Origin: Isoetes taiwanensis
Lineage: Eukaryota; Streptophyta; Lycopodiopsida; Isoetales; Isoetaceae
Length of the DNA stretch: 64,000 nt
Assembly: GCA_021234155.1 (NCBI GenBank)
Contig: JAJEKV010000027.1
Span: 771,109 to 835,108, forward strand
Direction of reading: 5' to 3'
In this document: positions 11,980-23,319 of the stretch, piece after piece
How the letters are laid out: each line of letters begins with the position of its first letter
Numbering within the stretch: position 1 is the stretch's first letter
Notes under the pieces: generated by a model
What the model saw: the letters and a program-made list of their open reading frames with translations, nothing else
Databases searched by the model: none
Told to the model about the DNA's origin: nothing
Position numbers and translations under genes: made by a program

Positions 11980-12175
11980 CTAGCTATGCCACGTGTCCTG
12001 CCACGTCAGCTTATTTTCATCTCAACAATTAGATCTCTTAATTTTGCATCGGACGGCCATGGAAATTAGAAAGTCCTTGAAAATTACTTTTCCCTTTCTC
12101 CGACCATCCCGATTTCCTCCTCTGCTTCTGCGCTGGCTTCTCCGAACAGCATTCTGGCTACTCATCATCTTTGGG
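11980..12175 (+). repeat. Dispersed repeat, copy 2
   Basis: Direct copy of the repeat at 7497-7690, with the same order of CCACGTG, CACGTCAG, AGATCTCTTAAT and GCATCGGACG motifs and a C/T-rich right part. A T-rich tract (11899-11939) precedes it. The open frames across it on both strands have low-complexity content and are not supported as genes. Confidence 0.6.
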
Positions 12176-14190
12176 TTTTTCTTTGGACTTTTTTGCCCGG
12201 ACCTCCGGATGCGGGATTTTCTAAAACTAATCTCAAATTCCTCAAAGTTTTGTGGTAGGAATTGCCAACCCAGAGAAGATTTATGACACAATAATCCCAT
12301 GGTTTTGCTAGTAGCTAGGGCTCGAGATTTTGATTTCCGCTTCTAATTCTTGCTAAGTCGTTACTCCTGTTCTTCTAACTGTGTTTTATTTTTCTTCTAT
12401 AGTTTAGGCTGCATTCACATTTCTCGGCAATCGTAGTTGAACGATGCAGAATAATGGGCAGCGTTCTGTTCGATTTCTATTTGTACGGTCTGATGATTAT
12501 CAGTTTGTCTATTTTTATTTTATAATGTTGCAGTCAATAAAGCTAACAAGCTTTTTGCACTTTATAGCTAGAGGAAAGAAAGGAACAACTACAAGGAAAT
12601 TTTGAAGATGTTCATCGTGGAGTGAAAAGGGCTGAGAAAGAGAAAATCGAGTTTCATGGAAGAGAATATGGTGAGCTATAGCGCACGGGCCGGCCCTTAT
12701 GTATATACGAGCCATATCTTGGACCTGGTGCTGGCCATTTTTACATCAGAACAATCTCCTTTATCGTGGCCTTAGCTTGGTAATTGTCTTCTACACACAT
12801 TGTTAAACCTAAATTACAGGTTTAGTTTATGTTGTTATCGATACATATTTGAAGGACTATTTGAAGGATTGTATACATGTTATAAACATAGTGCACTTTA
12901 CTACATTTGTTCTCAAAAACATCAACATGCCTCTTGTTTTATAGGGTGTAGAACATTAGTGCAGAAATTGGATCATAAGAACTTTTTGGTCCTTCTGTGT
13001 GCATTATCCTCATGTCTAAGTTCACTTTTGGATCAGATATCAAAAACCCAGTTTTGCCTTAGTCTGGAAAAAGATACACGCTCTCTATGGAAAATGTGAA
13101 TAGAGATACACGCTCTCTATGGAAAATATGAAGCAAGACTCATCTAGTTATAAAAAGCTGACATTTATTTGTCAAATCCCAGAAACTGGCATAGATTTTC
13201 CATGTGATGCCATCTTTGCTGCATCAATTTGTTGGGTATTGGATATAAACTACAGTGACATATCGCACATAAACATGCACGCATCGCAGTTATAAAACTG
13301 CATTCATCACTAGGTTACCTTAATGTGTGCCTCGTTAGGTTTGGGGTATTAGATATAAAATACAGTGATGAGTTGCACAACCTAGACTTTTGTTATAAAA
13401 CCGTGTTTGTCACTACACTACCTTAATATTTGCCTCATCAACTTGTTGGGGTATCAGATATAAACTACATTGACTGGGAGCTGAAAATACGATCTTGATT
13501 GAAGATAGTTGTGACTTTGCTATGCCATTCATAACATAAGAGTGGCATGTTGTAGCTGATAGCATACCTTTAGAAATCATTATCAATGTAGGCCCTCAAA
13601 TAAAAAAAGTAATAATCTGCTGTTGGCATCTCGATTTGCAGTCTCAGAGAGGAAGGAGACCCAAGTTCGATGATGTGGATGCTGCAGTACGTCTTCCATT
13701 TGTCAATAGTTCATATTTCCGGGACGCCTTTTATAAATTTGGAGCACTTTAGCAATTGGGGAATCGTCTAGACCGTGTGCACAAAAATTCATGGATAGGT
13801 TTTTAACCATGACCCCGCGCCAGGAAAATGTAAGCTACGTTTGTTATCCAATCTTTTACTCACCATCACTTCCAATTATTGAATGTGTGTTTTGCAGTGT
13901 TGCTTTATCCGTTAAAGCGTAAGTTCTTGTTGACTTGTTAAAGACCGAGAGATGGGGATGTTATTTATTTTTTGGACACCTATCAACATGGACAATAATG
14001 GGGAAAGTGAGGATGACATTTTCCCGATCATTTTATGGTGCTCGCAATGGTGGAAACTGCAGGTAATGATGTTCATAAGCTTTTTTTAGAAAATCCTGTA
14101 TTATCTTGGGTGTGTGGACCCATGTTAATTGCCAGCCAATTGGGGATGTAAAAAACTGTAGTAATTTCACAGGTCCATCTTTCTGGAAGC
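12176..14190. other. Intergenic / possible eroded upstream exons of the next pseudogene
   Basis: A coding-like patch at about 12568-12675 (+) reads LEERKEQLQGNFEDVHRG. Another at 13640-13690 reads SQRGRRPKFDDVDAAV. They could be relics of upstream exons of the glycosyltransferase pseudogene at 14196, but I cannot align them to that family. A 31 bp unit is tandemly duplicated near 13072-13131. From 13200 to 13480 three related segments with the phrase GGTATYRGATATAAA recur. Confidence 0.35.
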
Positions 14191-14195
14191 TTTTA

Positions 14196-15030
14196 TAGAA
14201 ATGTACGACTTGCCTGATAGCTGGGAAGAACTGCCCTTTATGCCCTCTAGAGGTTATAATTGGTCCAGTGTGCATTGCTGGATGCCTACTTCCTCCATGG
14301 AATTTGTTCTCTTTCAAGATATTTCCCTTTTAATACAAGCAAAATCTTCCAAGTTTTCTTCTTACACATTAGATAAAGATACCTACACTTTTGACCTTTG
14401 AGAATGTTTATTGATGCCTTGGATGCCCTTTATTATCGCGAGCATCATGACAATGGAAGATGCCTTTTGGCAAGTTCTACTTTAGAGGTAAATGATATAC
14501 TGTAGAGCATACCTAAGTGGGATAATAAGCACCTTCCAATGTGGCATAACGTAAAAATACTATCTATCTATCTATCTATCTTTGAATAAAAGTTGTGACA
14601 TTTAGACTTCATATCGGTTGTTATATAACATTATTATTGGTATTTCAGAGTCAACACTCTTATTGCAGACTTTTGGACATCTTAGCAAACATTTGGGCTT
14701 ATCACAGTAGGAAAATTAATTCTTATCGATCCAAATACAGGTTTGACAAATGAGCAACACCCATTAAGAACTCGACGCGGTCATATGTGGATAAAATGGT
14801 TTGGCATCAACATTTTGAAGGGTATGGATGAATATATGGCAGTGAAAGCAGATCTTGTTGCTCAAATGAGAGATGGTTATGGCCACAAACCGGGCGAGGT
14901 TTTTCGGCAAGGTATATTGGAAAGAGAGAGACAAGAGATGTATAAATTGAAGCTGGAACGAAAACAGAAAAATAGAGAGAGACTTGCAAGGACGCGGAGC
15001 AGATATAAGCAAAAGGCTTTATATCACTGA
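14196..15030 (+). pseudogene. C-terminal exons of a plant GT4-type glycosyltransferase (group 1 family) pseudogene
   Basis: Three blocks in order match the C-terminus of large plant group 1 glycosyltransferases of the Arabidopsis At4g01210/At5g04480 type, as I remember that family. Block 1 (14201-14322) has SWEELPFMPSRGYNWSSVHC, MPT and MEFVLF. Block 2 (about 14400-14490) has RMFIDALDALYYREHH and GRC. Block 3 (14649-15030) has LLDILANIWAYHSRK, then after a one-base shift at about 14728 LIDPNTGLTNEQHPL, MWIKWFGINILKGMDE and a basic tail ending at the TGA at 15028-15030. The catalytic domains upstream are not visible. The splice sites between blocks 1 and 2 are poor and the shift breaks the frame, so I call it a relic. 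Confidence 0.65.
14556..14582. repeat. (CTAT)n microsatellite
   Basis: Uninterrupted CTAT tetranucleotide repeats, about six units, between blocks 2 and 3 of the glycosyltransferase relic, in the position of an intron. Confidence 0.9.
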
Positions 15031-16269
15031 GATCTGTATCTTTATTGGCATTCCTTTTCCTTATGTGTATAATTTCTGTTCGCTCATAATTTCATTTGGC
15101 ATCATATCACACCAATAATGGGAAGTTAACGTGCAAAAAATTTCAACAAAATCTGATATAAAAAAAAAAACCCTTAAAGAAGGTTGCCGCCAAAAGTCAA
15201 ATTACTACGATTAACCAACTGCCTAGCCTTCTTCCCAACCCTACAGTTCTGCTAGTTAAAAATATAGACTGTCGAACCTAATGTAGATCTGAATGGCATT
15301 AAGCTTAAGCTCCGAACAACTGTAGCTCCTGAACGATCTGAGTAGCCGGCTAATATGTGCTAAACGAAATATAGCCAATCGCTATGACATGATTCCTACT
15401 AGCAAAGATATGGAATGCAATGCAGCCTGACCTCCGATTTTTTTCTGATCGAGCTAGTACTGCTCCAGTTTTTTCCTGCTCAAGCAAATTAATCCTTTAA
15501 AGCCCCATTCTTTGTTTTTAGTTTCCAAAGGGAAAGCATTGTTCTCTGATTTTGCAATTCCAGTGCTATTTCCTTTTATTTTCTACAATCATCTAACGAT
15601 TGGTGACAGAAGGGTAGCCCAGATCTATGCACAAATAAACAAACTTTCTTTTGAAAGTCATGTACAACATGACACCTTAGCACCGAGTTCACAACAAATA
15701 TAGTGCCACAGGCACAGCACTACATTCTTCTATTTAACAAAATTTGTATAAGCCTTGGATTTAGAAAACAATTTTGATGATATTGTTGCATATCAAGCAA
15801 GCATAGAAAGAAACAGTCCTAATGATGCATCATGCAATAAGAACAATCGATGGAGGTCCCTCCATATGTACTAACGTTATTATGGCTTAATTCACACATT
15901 CCAATATGTACGACAATCGGCTTTACAAGATTCCCTCCCAACACGGATGACAATCGGCGTTTCAAAATTCTCTCCGCAGACAGTAAAGCTACAATGCCTC
16001 TTTTATTTCTGTATCCAATGATTTAGGCCCTCAACAGGTAAGATAACAGTAATGGCTGTTTTATGTGCTATGTCTCATGATTTAGGCCCTCAACAGCAAT
16101 GGTTTATGATATGGCAAATACCACCACGAAAAACACAACAAAGCAGCATGGTGTAAGAATCTTCAAGCTCTTGGAGAACCCCATGACAAGGTATCTTGTT
16201 CACCAGAACAAGAGTAAAACATCGCCCAAGAACTAGTAAAAACTCTTCCATGCTGTTGAAATTCAGCCA
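15031..16269. other. Intergenic, nothing recognised
   Basis: AT-rich sequence between two convergent genes. One degenerate pair of phrases, TGATTTAGGCCCTCAACAG, occurs near 16019 and 16077. No supported gene. Confidence 0.5.
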
Positions 16270-18681
16270 TCAGGGCACAATTCTACCTTGAAAATGGTGG
16301 ACAGGAACATACTGACGTGAAAGATGAACAGTATTATCACGTTCTTCATCACAAGCTAAGGCCTCCCTTGCAATATCCTCAGACTCGGCTTGAGCACGAT
16401 GACTGTGTAGACACACCAGATCCTGAACGTGAAACTCCTTGTAAATACAGAGGTCCAGATACTGGACCTGAAGGCGTCAATCCTGGCTGAGACACATTCA
16501 CTGCATGTGCAGTGGCTGACAAGAGAGTTGTGGTGGAATCCCTGCTAACTGGTTGAACATCTTGATTTGAAACTGGAACATAAGAACTTGGTACATAAAA
16601 AGAAGTTGGTGCTCCAACCTGTATCGGAGGGACTGCGACGTAGGGGGCACCAGGAACAACCGATGTAACAGCTGCAGCTGCTGGAGTAATACAAGCAACT
16701 GGAGGAACTGAAACGTGTTCTTCATCACAAACTATTGCCTTCCTTAAAATATCTTCACTGTCAGCTCTAGAAACAGAAGAATGAGGAGATCCGGCTCCTA
16801 AACGAGATAATCCCAAAAGAGTTGTGGGAGCCCTGCTAGCTGCTTGAACATCTTGATGCAAAACTGGAACATAAGAAGTCGGCATATAAAAAGAAGTTGG
16901 TGCTCCAAACTGTACTGGAGGACAAGGGACAACAGGAACAACTGGTGCAACTGTAGCACCCGCTGGAGTAACAATACCCGCTGGAGTGACAACACCCGCT
17001 GGGGTAACAACAACACTGGGAGGAACTCGTTCTTCATCACAAATTATTGCCTCACTTGCAATATCTTTAGAGTCAGCTCTAGAATAGGATGAATGCGGAG
17101 ATCCAGCTCCTTGACGTGTTAATCCTGATGGGGACATATGCATTGCATGTGTAGCTGCTGACAAAAGCGTTGGAGCTCTGTTAGCTGCTTGAATATCTTG
17201 ATGCGAAACAGGAACATAAGAAGTTGGTGACTTAACCTGCCCTGGAGGGACTGCAACATATGGGGCTCCAGGAATAACTGGTGGAACTGTTGCACCTGCT
17301 GAAGTAATAATACCTGCTGAAGTCATAATAGCAACAGGAGGAACTGGACCCCGTTCTTCATCACAAACTATTGCCTTTGAAACAGGTTTCAACAACGGAG
17401 AAGCAGGATCCACAAGTGCAGAAACTGGAGGAACAGGATTCACCAATGAATTAACAGAAGCAACAGGATTCATCGTTGCAGAAATTGGATTATTAACTGC
17501 TGGTGCAACAGGATTCACCATTCCAGTAACTGCATTAACGGGAAAAGCAGGACTCACCACCATTCCAGTAACTGGATTAACAGTAAGGGCAGGATTCACC
17601 AATGGAGCAGCTGAATTAACTGAAGGAACAGGATTCATCAATGCAGAAACTGGAGGAACGGAATTCACCAAGGGATTAACAGACACAACATGATTCCCCA
17701 TCGCAGAAACTCGATTATTCACCATTGGTGGGACACGGTTTGCCATTCCAGAAACTGGATTGACAGAAACCACAGGATGCACCAATCCAGAAGCAGGAGT
17801 ATTGACCATTGCAGGGACAGGATTCACCAATGGATTAGCAGGAAAAACAGGATTTGCCATTGCAGGAACTGGACCATTCACTACTGGAGGAACAGGATTT
17901 GGCATCATAGAAACTGGATTATTCATTACTGAAGGAACAGAATTCATCAACCCTGGAGCAAGTGAAGGAACAACAGGTGGAGTCGAAGAAACCATGGGGG
18001 CTGAATTGCCCACAGCAACTGAGGCAAGTGTCATATTAGACAATTGCTTAAAAAGAGCACCTGGAGGAACAGAATCTCCAGCAATAAGAGGATTGACTTG
18101 AGCAACGAAAGAAACATATGGAGAACAATATGAAGAAAAACCATACCTGGTGGCAAGGCATTCTGGATTTTCTTTACAGAAGAACCTTCAAAGGAACTAT
18201 GTGAAGAACCTCCCAAGGAACTAGTATCCACACCTTTCGCCTGCTCTTTAGCACTCAAAGCCCTTAACTGTTCAATGGCATCACTAGAAAGAACCTTCTT
18301 GTCTGATGGAAATATAAAAAGCCTTAATCTTACAGAGACATCCATAGCCTCTAACCTTTCGTATTCTTCCATCATTATTTCAATATCATCATCACAAATC
18401 AATGACACCAATGTATCCAAGTCCTCCCCTGGCAACTGATATTTGACCATTATAAAATCACTGCCACAGAAACTAACAACCCTCTCTATTAATTCTAAAT
18501 AAGAAATATTCCGACCCACAACCAAAATACGACTCTCACCTCCGACGTATCTGAGCTGATTATCTGGAGAACGTGGCATGATTTTGCCACCAAAACTGCA
18601 TAAAAATTTGATCTTACTACTGTTGGAAGAGTCACCGGACTTGACAGAGATCTCGTCCTCTAAGAAACCCATGTTTGGCAA
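16270..18681 (-). CDS. PB1-domain protein with a repetitive Pro/Val-rich tail (PAL OF QUIRKY-like PB1 family)
   Basis: The ATG at 18679-18681 opens a 180-residue frame. Residues about 22-128 form a PB1 domain: KIKFLCSFGGKIMPRS, then DNQLRYVGGESRI, then the acidic OPCA-like GEDLDTLVSLICDDDIE, then RLRLFIFPSDKK. PB1 domains mediate protein-protein contacts in signalling; the plant GGKI.PR type includes PAL OF QUIRKY. A second frame (18043-16379) carries about 550 residues: first a run of degenerate VNPVPAMVN repeats, then three copies of a unit of about 110 residues starting KAIVCDEE, and a fourth partial unit. The two parts are one base out of phase at about 18150. A 50 nt GTATGG...CAAG segment would restore phase as an intron but is too short for plants. 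A second shift at about 16385 hides the last 38 residues, ending at 16270. Either both shifts are sequence errors or the gene is newly dead. Confidence 0.7.
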
Positions 18682-19550
18682 ACTGAAAAATTCAAAGTCG
18701 GAATAAAAAGGAAATTATTAAGAAAGCAGACAGAAGATTGGGTTGTGGGCTCGCATTTTACAGGATAGACAAAGGCGAAGCCGTCGAAATGGGTGAAGCC
18801 GGAGGCCTGGAGAATGGAAATGGCGGAAGAGAATGGAAATAGAGAGGTCCTGGGTTTCTTCCATATTCGTCGCCATAGCCGCTTGTCTTGAGGCACCGCC
18901 ATGTGCTTGAGAACAGGTGTCTACAGTGAAGAGCCTCCAGACCTAATTTTTCACGGCTCCTTCCGTTCTGGGAAATCCCATCTTTGCAAATTTTCCGCGA
19001 ATATTCTTGATCCGACAAGGCATTAGCCTATGACTTGAAGACCTGAGGATAATTGGTTACAGACCATATAGAAATTTCCCATGAATTAACTGCTTTTGGG
19101 TTCAGGTCTGATGATCTGATCACATGATGCGGTCAACAAAGATTTTTCCCAACGGTTTTTCTTGCTCGGGGTCAACATGATCTTGTCAAAATTAAGACTT
19201 CACGTTACAAACAAAGAATGGATGCAAGAAAATTTTGCGCGCCTGTTTGTGATCCAGAAGAGGATTGCTACCAAGTGCAAAACTAGCAGTAGAGGAAAAC
19301 ATAGGGTTGGTTTTATGTTGTGTTTTGTGTGTTTGGGTGAACTATGCCATAATGTTTGCACAATCAAAAAGCATATTTTTATCACATATGATTATCAATA
19401 GTTTTTTGTTGTATTCGTATGAAAATACACATTGCTGACGGTGGCATCCTAGATTTGAAACAGATACTCAAGGTGTCTAATTGCAGTCCCCATCTACTAG
19501 AATTTTCGTTACATGCTCAAGTTCATAGTGCAAGTCTTCCACTCATCCTC
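18682..19550. other. Upstream region of the PB1 gene
   Basis: This holds the 5' flank and probably the 5' UTR of the minus-strand PB1 gene. Weak frames occur on both strands but none has a recognisable domain. 19000-19550 has no gene that I can support. Confidence 0.4.
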
Positions 19551-19554
19551 TCCA

Positions 19555-21355
19555 AGGTAAAACAGAGGCTTATTTTTTGCCACATAGCCCCGAATGGTAA
19601 ACTTACCCTAGGGACTGAGTTATACGGTCAATTTTGGCAAAGAAAGAAACACAAACACTCTACATGGTAGTTCTGCAGGCACCTCCTAGACCAATTGACT
19701 ATGAATGTGTTGGATATGAGCTACTTTGACGCTTCTTGAAGAATGGATGGTCTTCTGCCCATAAAACTTGGTCTCCAGGGTAATGTCAATGTTCTAAGTC
19801 AATTGGAAGAGACAATTCACAGTTCCAGAGTGTGGGAGTTGCCCGTTTGTTGCCAGTATCATATGGAGAGGACATTTGGGACAACTATTTCCGCATGGTT
19901 TTAAGGATCCATCTTCTGGCATCAACACCGTCCCTCTACGTGATGATAGTGTGCAAGATCCTGGTCGAATCTGACTAGGATATGGCCTCTGAAACATAAA
20001 CCCTATATGTTGCTAGGTTATTGAAGGGTTTACGTTATGGAGGTCGGGTTTTGGTCGTTTGCATTTGTGACATGGTTGAGAAGTCGCAATCCAAGACGCG
20101 AAGCAATAGAGACTGACGCAATGGAGTTTGGATCTGTCCTTCTCTCGATGTGGCAATTAAAATTCAAGAGCTGCTTCTGCAGTAGCAAGATATTGTATTC
20201 TGGATGGCCAATAGATCCGAAGCCCATTTTTTCAGTTGCCATGGCTCTGCATGAATGTTTAGAGATAGTGCACCAAGTTATCCATGAAAAGGACCACGTT
20301 TCAGCCTCCAAAGCATAAACCCTATGAGCTTTATAAGGGTTTCTTTGCATGACTTCAATTGTCACATGTCTGAATAGGGCCTAAGGTCATGTGCAGGGTC
20401 AACTCTTTTGGTCACTTCTATCAAAGATAATCATATACAATTAGCTCTTGACTTATAATTGCCACAGAGGGTTGAGAATAGATCCAAACGCTATTCCATC
20501 AGTTCCTATTGCTTCACATCTTCACCTGCAACTTCTCAACTACGTCCCAAGTGCAAACGACCAAAACTCGACCTCCATAACATAAACCCTACAATAACTA
20601 TGAAATGTAGTTGTTTTCATAGATAACTAGGTGCAATATTTCTGAACATGCATGTAGAGCCATGATAACTAAAATAACAGAGTTTGGATCTATCGGCCAT
20701 CTCGAATGATCACAAACAATCTTGCTACTGCAAAAGGCGCTCTTGACTTCTAATTGCCACATTGGGACGAGGATAAATCCAAACCCCATCCTGTCAGTTC
20801 CTATTGCTTCGCATTTTCAACTGCAGCTTCTTGACCACGTCCCAAGTGCAAACGACCAAAACTCGACCTCTATAACCTAAACCCTACAGTAACCTAGCAA
20901 CACATAGGGTTTACGTTTCGGAGGTCATGTCCTAGTCAGATTCGACAGGATCTTGTGTTGTATCATCATGTAGAGGGAGAGTGTTGATGCTGGAAGAAGG
21001 ACCCTTAAAACCTCCTGGAAGCAGCTCACCTTAAAAGTCCTCTCCCAAAAGCCCCTGGCACAAACGGGCAACTCTCCCACTCTGGAACTGTGAATTGGCT
21101 CTGGGAATAGACTCATAACGTGGACATTACTATGGGGACCAAGTTTCATGGGCAGAAGACCACTATTTCTCCAAGAAGCGCCAAAGTAGCTCATGTCTAA
21201 CACATTTGCAACCTAGGAGGTGGTTGCGAAATACTGCCATGTAGAGTGTTCGTATTTCTTTCGTTGCTAAAACTGACTGTGTAACTTGATTCCTAGGATA
21301 ATTTTGCCATTCCGGACGATACGACAAAGTCAACTGCCATTTCGGAGCCTCTATG
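19555..21355. repeat. Long imperfect inverted repeat, arms about 480 bp
   Basis: Arm 1 (about 19555-20030) aligns with the reverse complement of arm 2 (about 20870-21355) at roughly 75-80 percent by eye. Shared landmarks are ATGAGCTACTTTG, CTTCTGCCCAT, GGGCAACTCTCCCAC in reverse, CAAGATCCTG and GGGTTTACG. The core (20037-20900) holds further inverted copies of a unit with GGTCGAGTTTTGGTCGTTTGC, also seen near 20555 and 20850. Arm 2 on the minus strand has an open frame with MLDMSYFGASWRNSGLLPMK and a neighbour with APKWQLTLSYRPEWQNYPRN; they look like real coding sequence of unknown family. The structure could be a foldback transposon or an inverted gene-fragment duplication able to give double-stranded RNA. 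Confidence 0.65.
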
Positions 21356-21497
21356 ATGTTCGAAGGACGAAACACTTGGGTTTCTACACAGTCGCCCGCA
21401 TGACACTTCATGGTTGGATAAGTTCTTTTGTACCGATCTTGTAGAATCCTGGAATGGAGGATTCAACAGTTGGATAGGGAAACTGAGCTCCGAGAGG

Positions 21498-21575
21498 AAG
21501 GGGGGGAGGGAGGGAGGGAGGGAGGGGCTAAGGGAGGGGGTAAGGGGAGGGAGGGAGGGAGGGAGGGAGGGAGGA
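21498..21575 (+). repeat. (GGGA)n G-rich tract
   Basis: Runs of GGGAGGGAGGGAGGG interrupted by CTAAG and TAAGG. Four or more G3 runs with one-base loops fit the G-quadruplex consensus on the plus strand. Confidence 0.9.
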
Positions 21576-21659
21576 AGAGAGAGATGAAATTAAATGAAAT
21601 GAGATTGTATTATTACGTCTGTGAGACTGCCAGGCCTATGAGACGTCCAAACCAGTACA

Positions 21660-23290
21660 TTAGTAATTATAGAAAAGTTCATCTAATGCATCATCGGTTA
21701 ATAATGCATTAACCCCCTCAATCTCTTCCTCGTCCTCCTCTTTTACATCCATTGCTTTCAAGCATCTTTCTCTATGGTCCAAAACAGCAAGTATATACGC
21801 CCCAATCACACCCCCAGGGTAGTAAAAAAATTCAGCAAGTGTATAAGCTTTCATACCATGCTTAGCACGCAATGTGGCATATGATGAACAGTGAAGTAGC
21901 ACATGTGCCTCATCCTCAAGAGTCCTACAGTCACACAACTTGCACGACCTAATCTCATGTGGAATATCACTCCATCTCCCCAACTCCAGCCCAAGCCTGT
22001 GTGAGCTTAACCTCATCCTACATATAGCATGTCTGTGTTTAATAGAAATGTGTTCGTGTAAGTAACTGGCCCCTTGTAGCATGGGATTGATATGGACCCT
22101 GTAGAACTCCTTCTTAACCGCACCTTCTCTCCAGCACACACGGGTTACATTATCCACAACCCAACCTCGTATATTATCCTTACAATTTTCCAAATCATCC
22201 ATATGCATCCCCCATCTGGCTATCCACCCCTCTATGTCCGCAAACCATGCTTTTGGCAAACTATCATTCGGCATGACATAGAGCACCTTATGCACATAAT
22301 GGAGAGTCTTACAAAGTGCTTCCGCTTCCAAAGAGAGCATCCCACATTCCACTAACAGCATATCATATGGTGTTTGCATCTTAGTTCCAAGCTCGAAGAC
22401 GAAAAGAATCTTTTCTCAGATTTTTCAATTTTCTTCCATCTATCCAACGCCAAACCTGCCCCCCATACCTCACATCCATATAGCACCACTGACTGCACCA
22501 AAGCAATATACAACTGCTTCTTCATGCTGAAATCCCATATTTCTGCTTTCCTACACCTGCGTTTCATGGCATAGAGAGCCTTAAGCCCACCATCTGCTTT
22601 TTGCTCAACCGCTATATTCCAGTTGGGACTTTTGTCTACAATTAGACCAAGATACTTATAACTATCCACAATGTCAACAGGCTCTCCTTTGTAAAATACC
22701 TTTACATGATCTACCTTGGTAGCTCCAAACACTATAACCTTGGTTTTAGCCATGTTGACCCGCATGCTTTTCATGTCACAAAATCCCTCAAGAGCATCCA
22801 AGTGCTTTTGTAGACCCGCTACACTCCTAGATTATAGAACAACATCATCGGCATACAACAATAGCAGAACAACATACCTATATAGAGGCGTTCCATCACC
22901 ACCATTTTGACAGATCCAATCCTCCAGTTGGTCTATGAACAAACCAAAAGTGTGGGCGATAGTGGGCAGCCCCTGCTTAAAGCCTCATATTGCTTTCAAC
23001 ATACTCATCAGCGGTGTATGGGAAAGAAAGCTGAACCAATACTTTATCATAAAGTTTGGCCCTTTGCATCGCGATACTCAACAGGCACACCAAGAGCTGA
23101 CATTCTATCCCACAAATGTCCTCTTCCAACCATATCAAAAGCTTTAGAGAAATCAACAAACAATGCATATAAAGGTTTCTTCTTACCAACCACCTAATCC
23201 ATCATGGCTCTCATGGTAACCAAATGATCATTTGTAGACCTCCTCGCCTAAAACCAGCTTGCCCCTGTTGCTCTCACATTATGAACCTCG
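21660..23290 (-). mobile_element. 5'-truncated LINE (non-LTR retrotransposon) with reverse transcriptase remnant
   Basis: On the minus strand from about 23290 the order is: RSTNDHLVTMRAMMD, KKKPLYALFVDFSKAFDMV, a segment with GLFIDQLEDWICQNGG, the catalytic box LLLYADDVVL (about 22839-22868) followed at once by an in-frame TAG, then SYKYLGLIVDKSPNW and LVQSVVLYGCEVWG in 22801-22352. A last open frame (22379-21660) ends in a zinc-binding segment CKLCDCRT...HVLLHC typical of the C-terminus of many plant LINEs. Endonuclease and ORF1 are missing, as in 5' truncation. Stops and shifts make it dead. The stretch immediately 3' is the GGGA tract, and no poly(A) tail was seen. Confidence 0.85.
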
Positions 23291-23319
23291 GACCATGTGT
23301 GTGGCGTTCCCAAGATTAT

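Noticed and set aside
17690-18101. Plus-strand frames opposite the PB1 gene
   Set aside because: Shadows of the repetitive Val/Pro tail on the other strand.
18101-18160. A 50 nt intron joining the two frames of the PB1 gene
   Set aside because: It would restore phase, but 50 nt is below the usual plant minimum and the acceptor CAAG is poor. Kept only as a remark.
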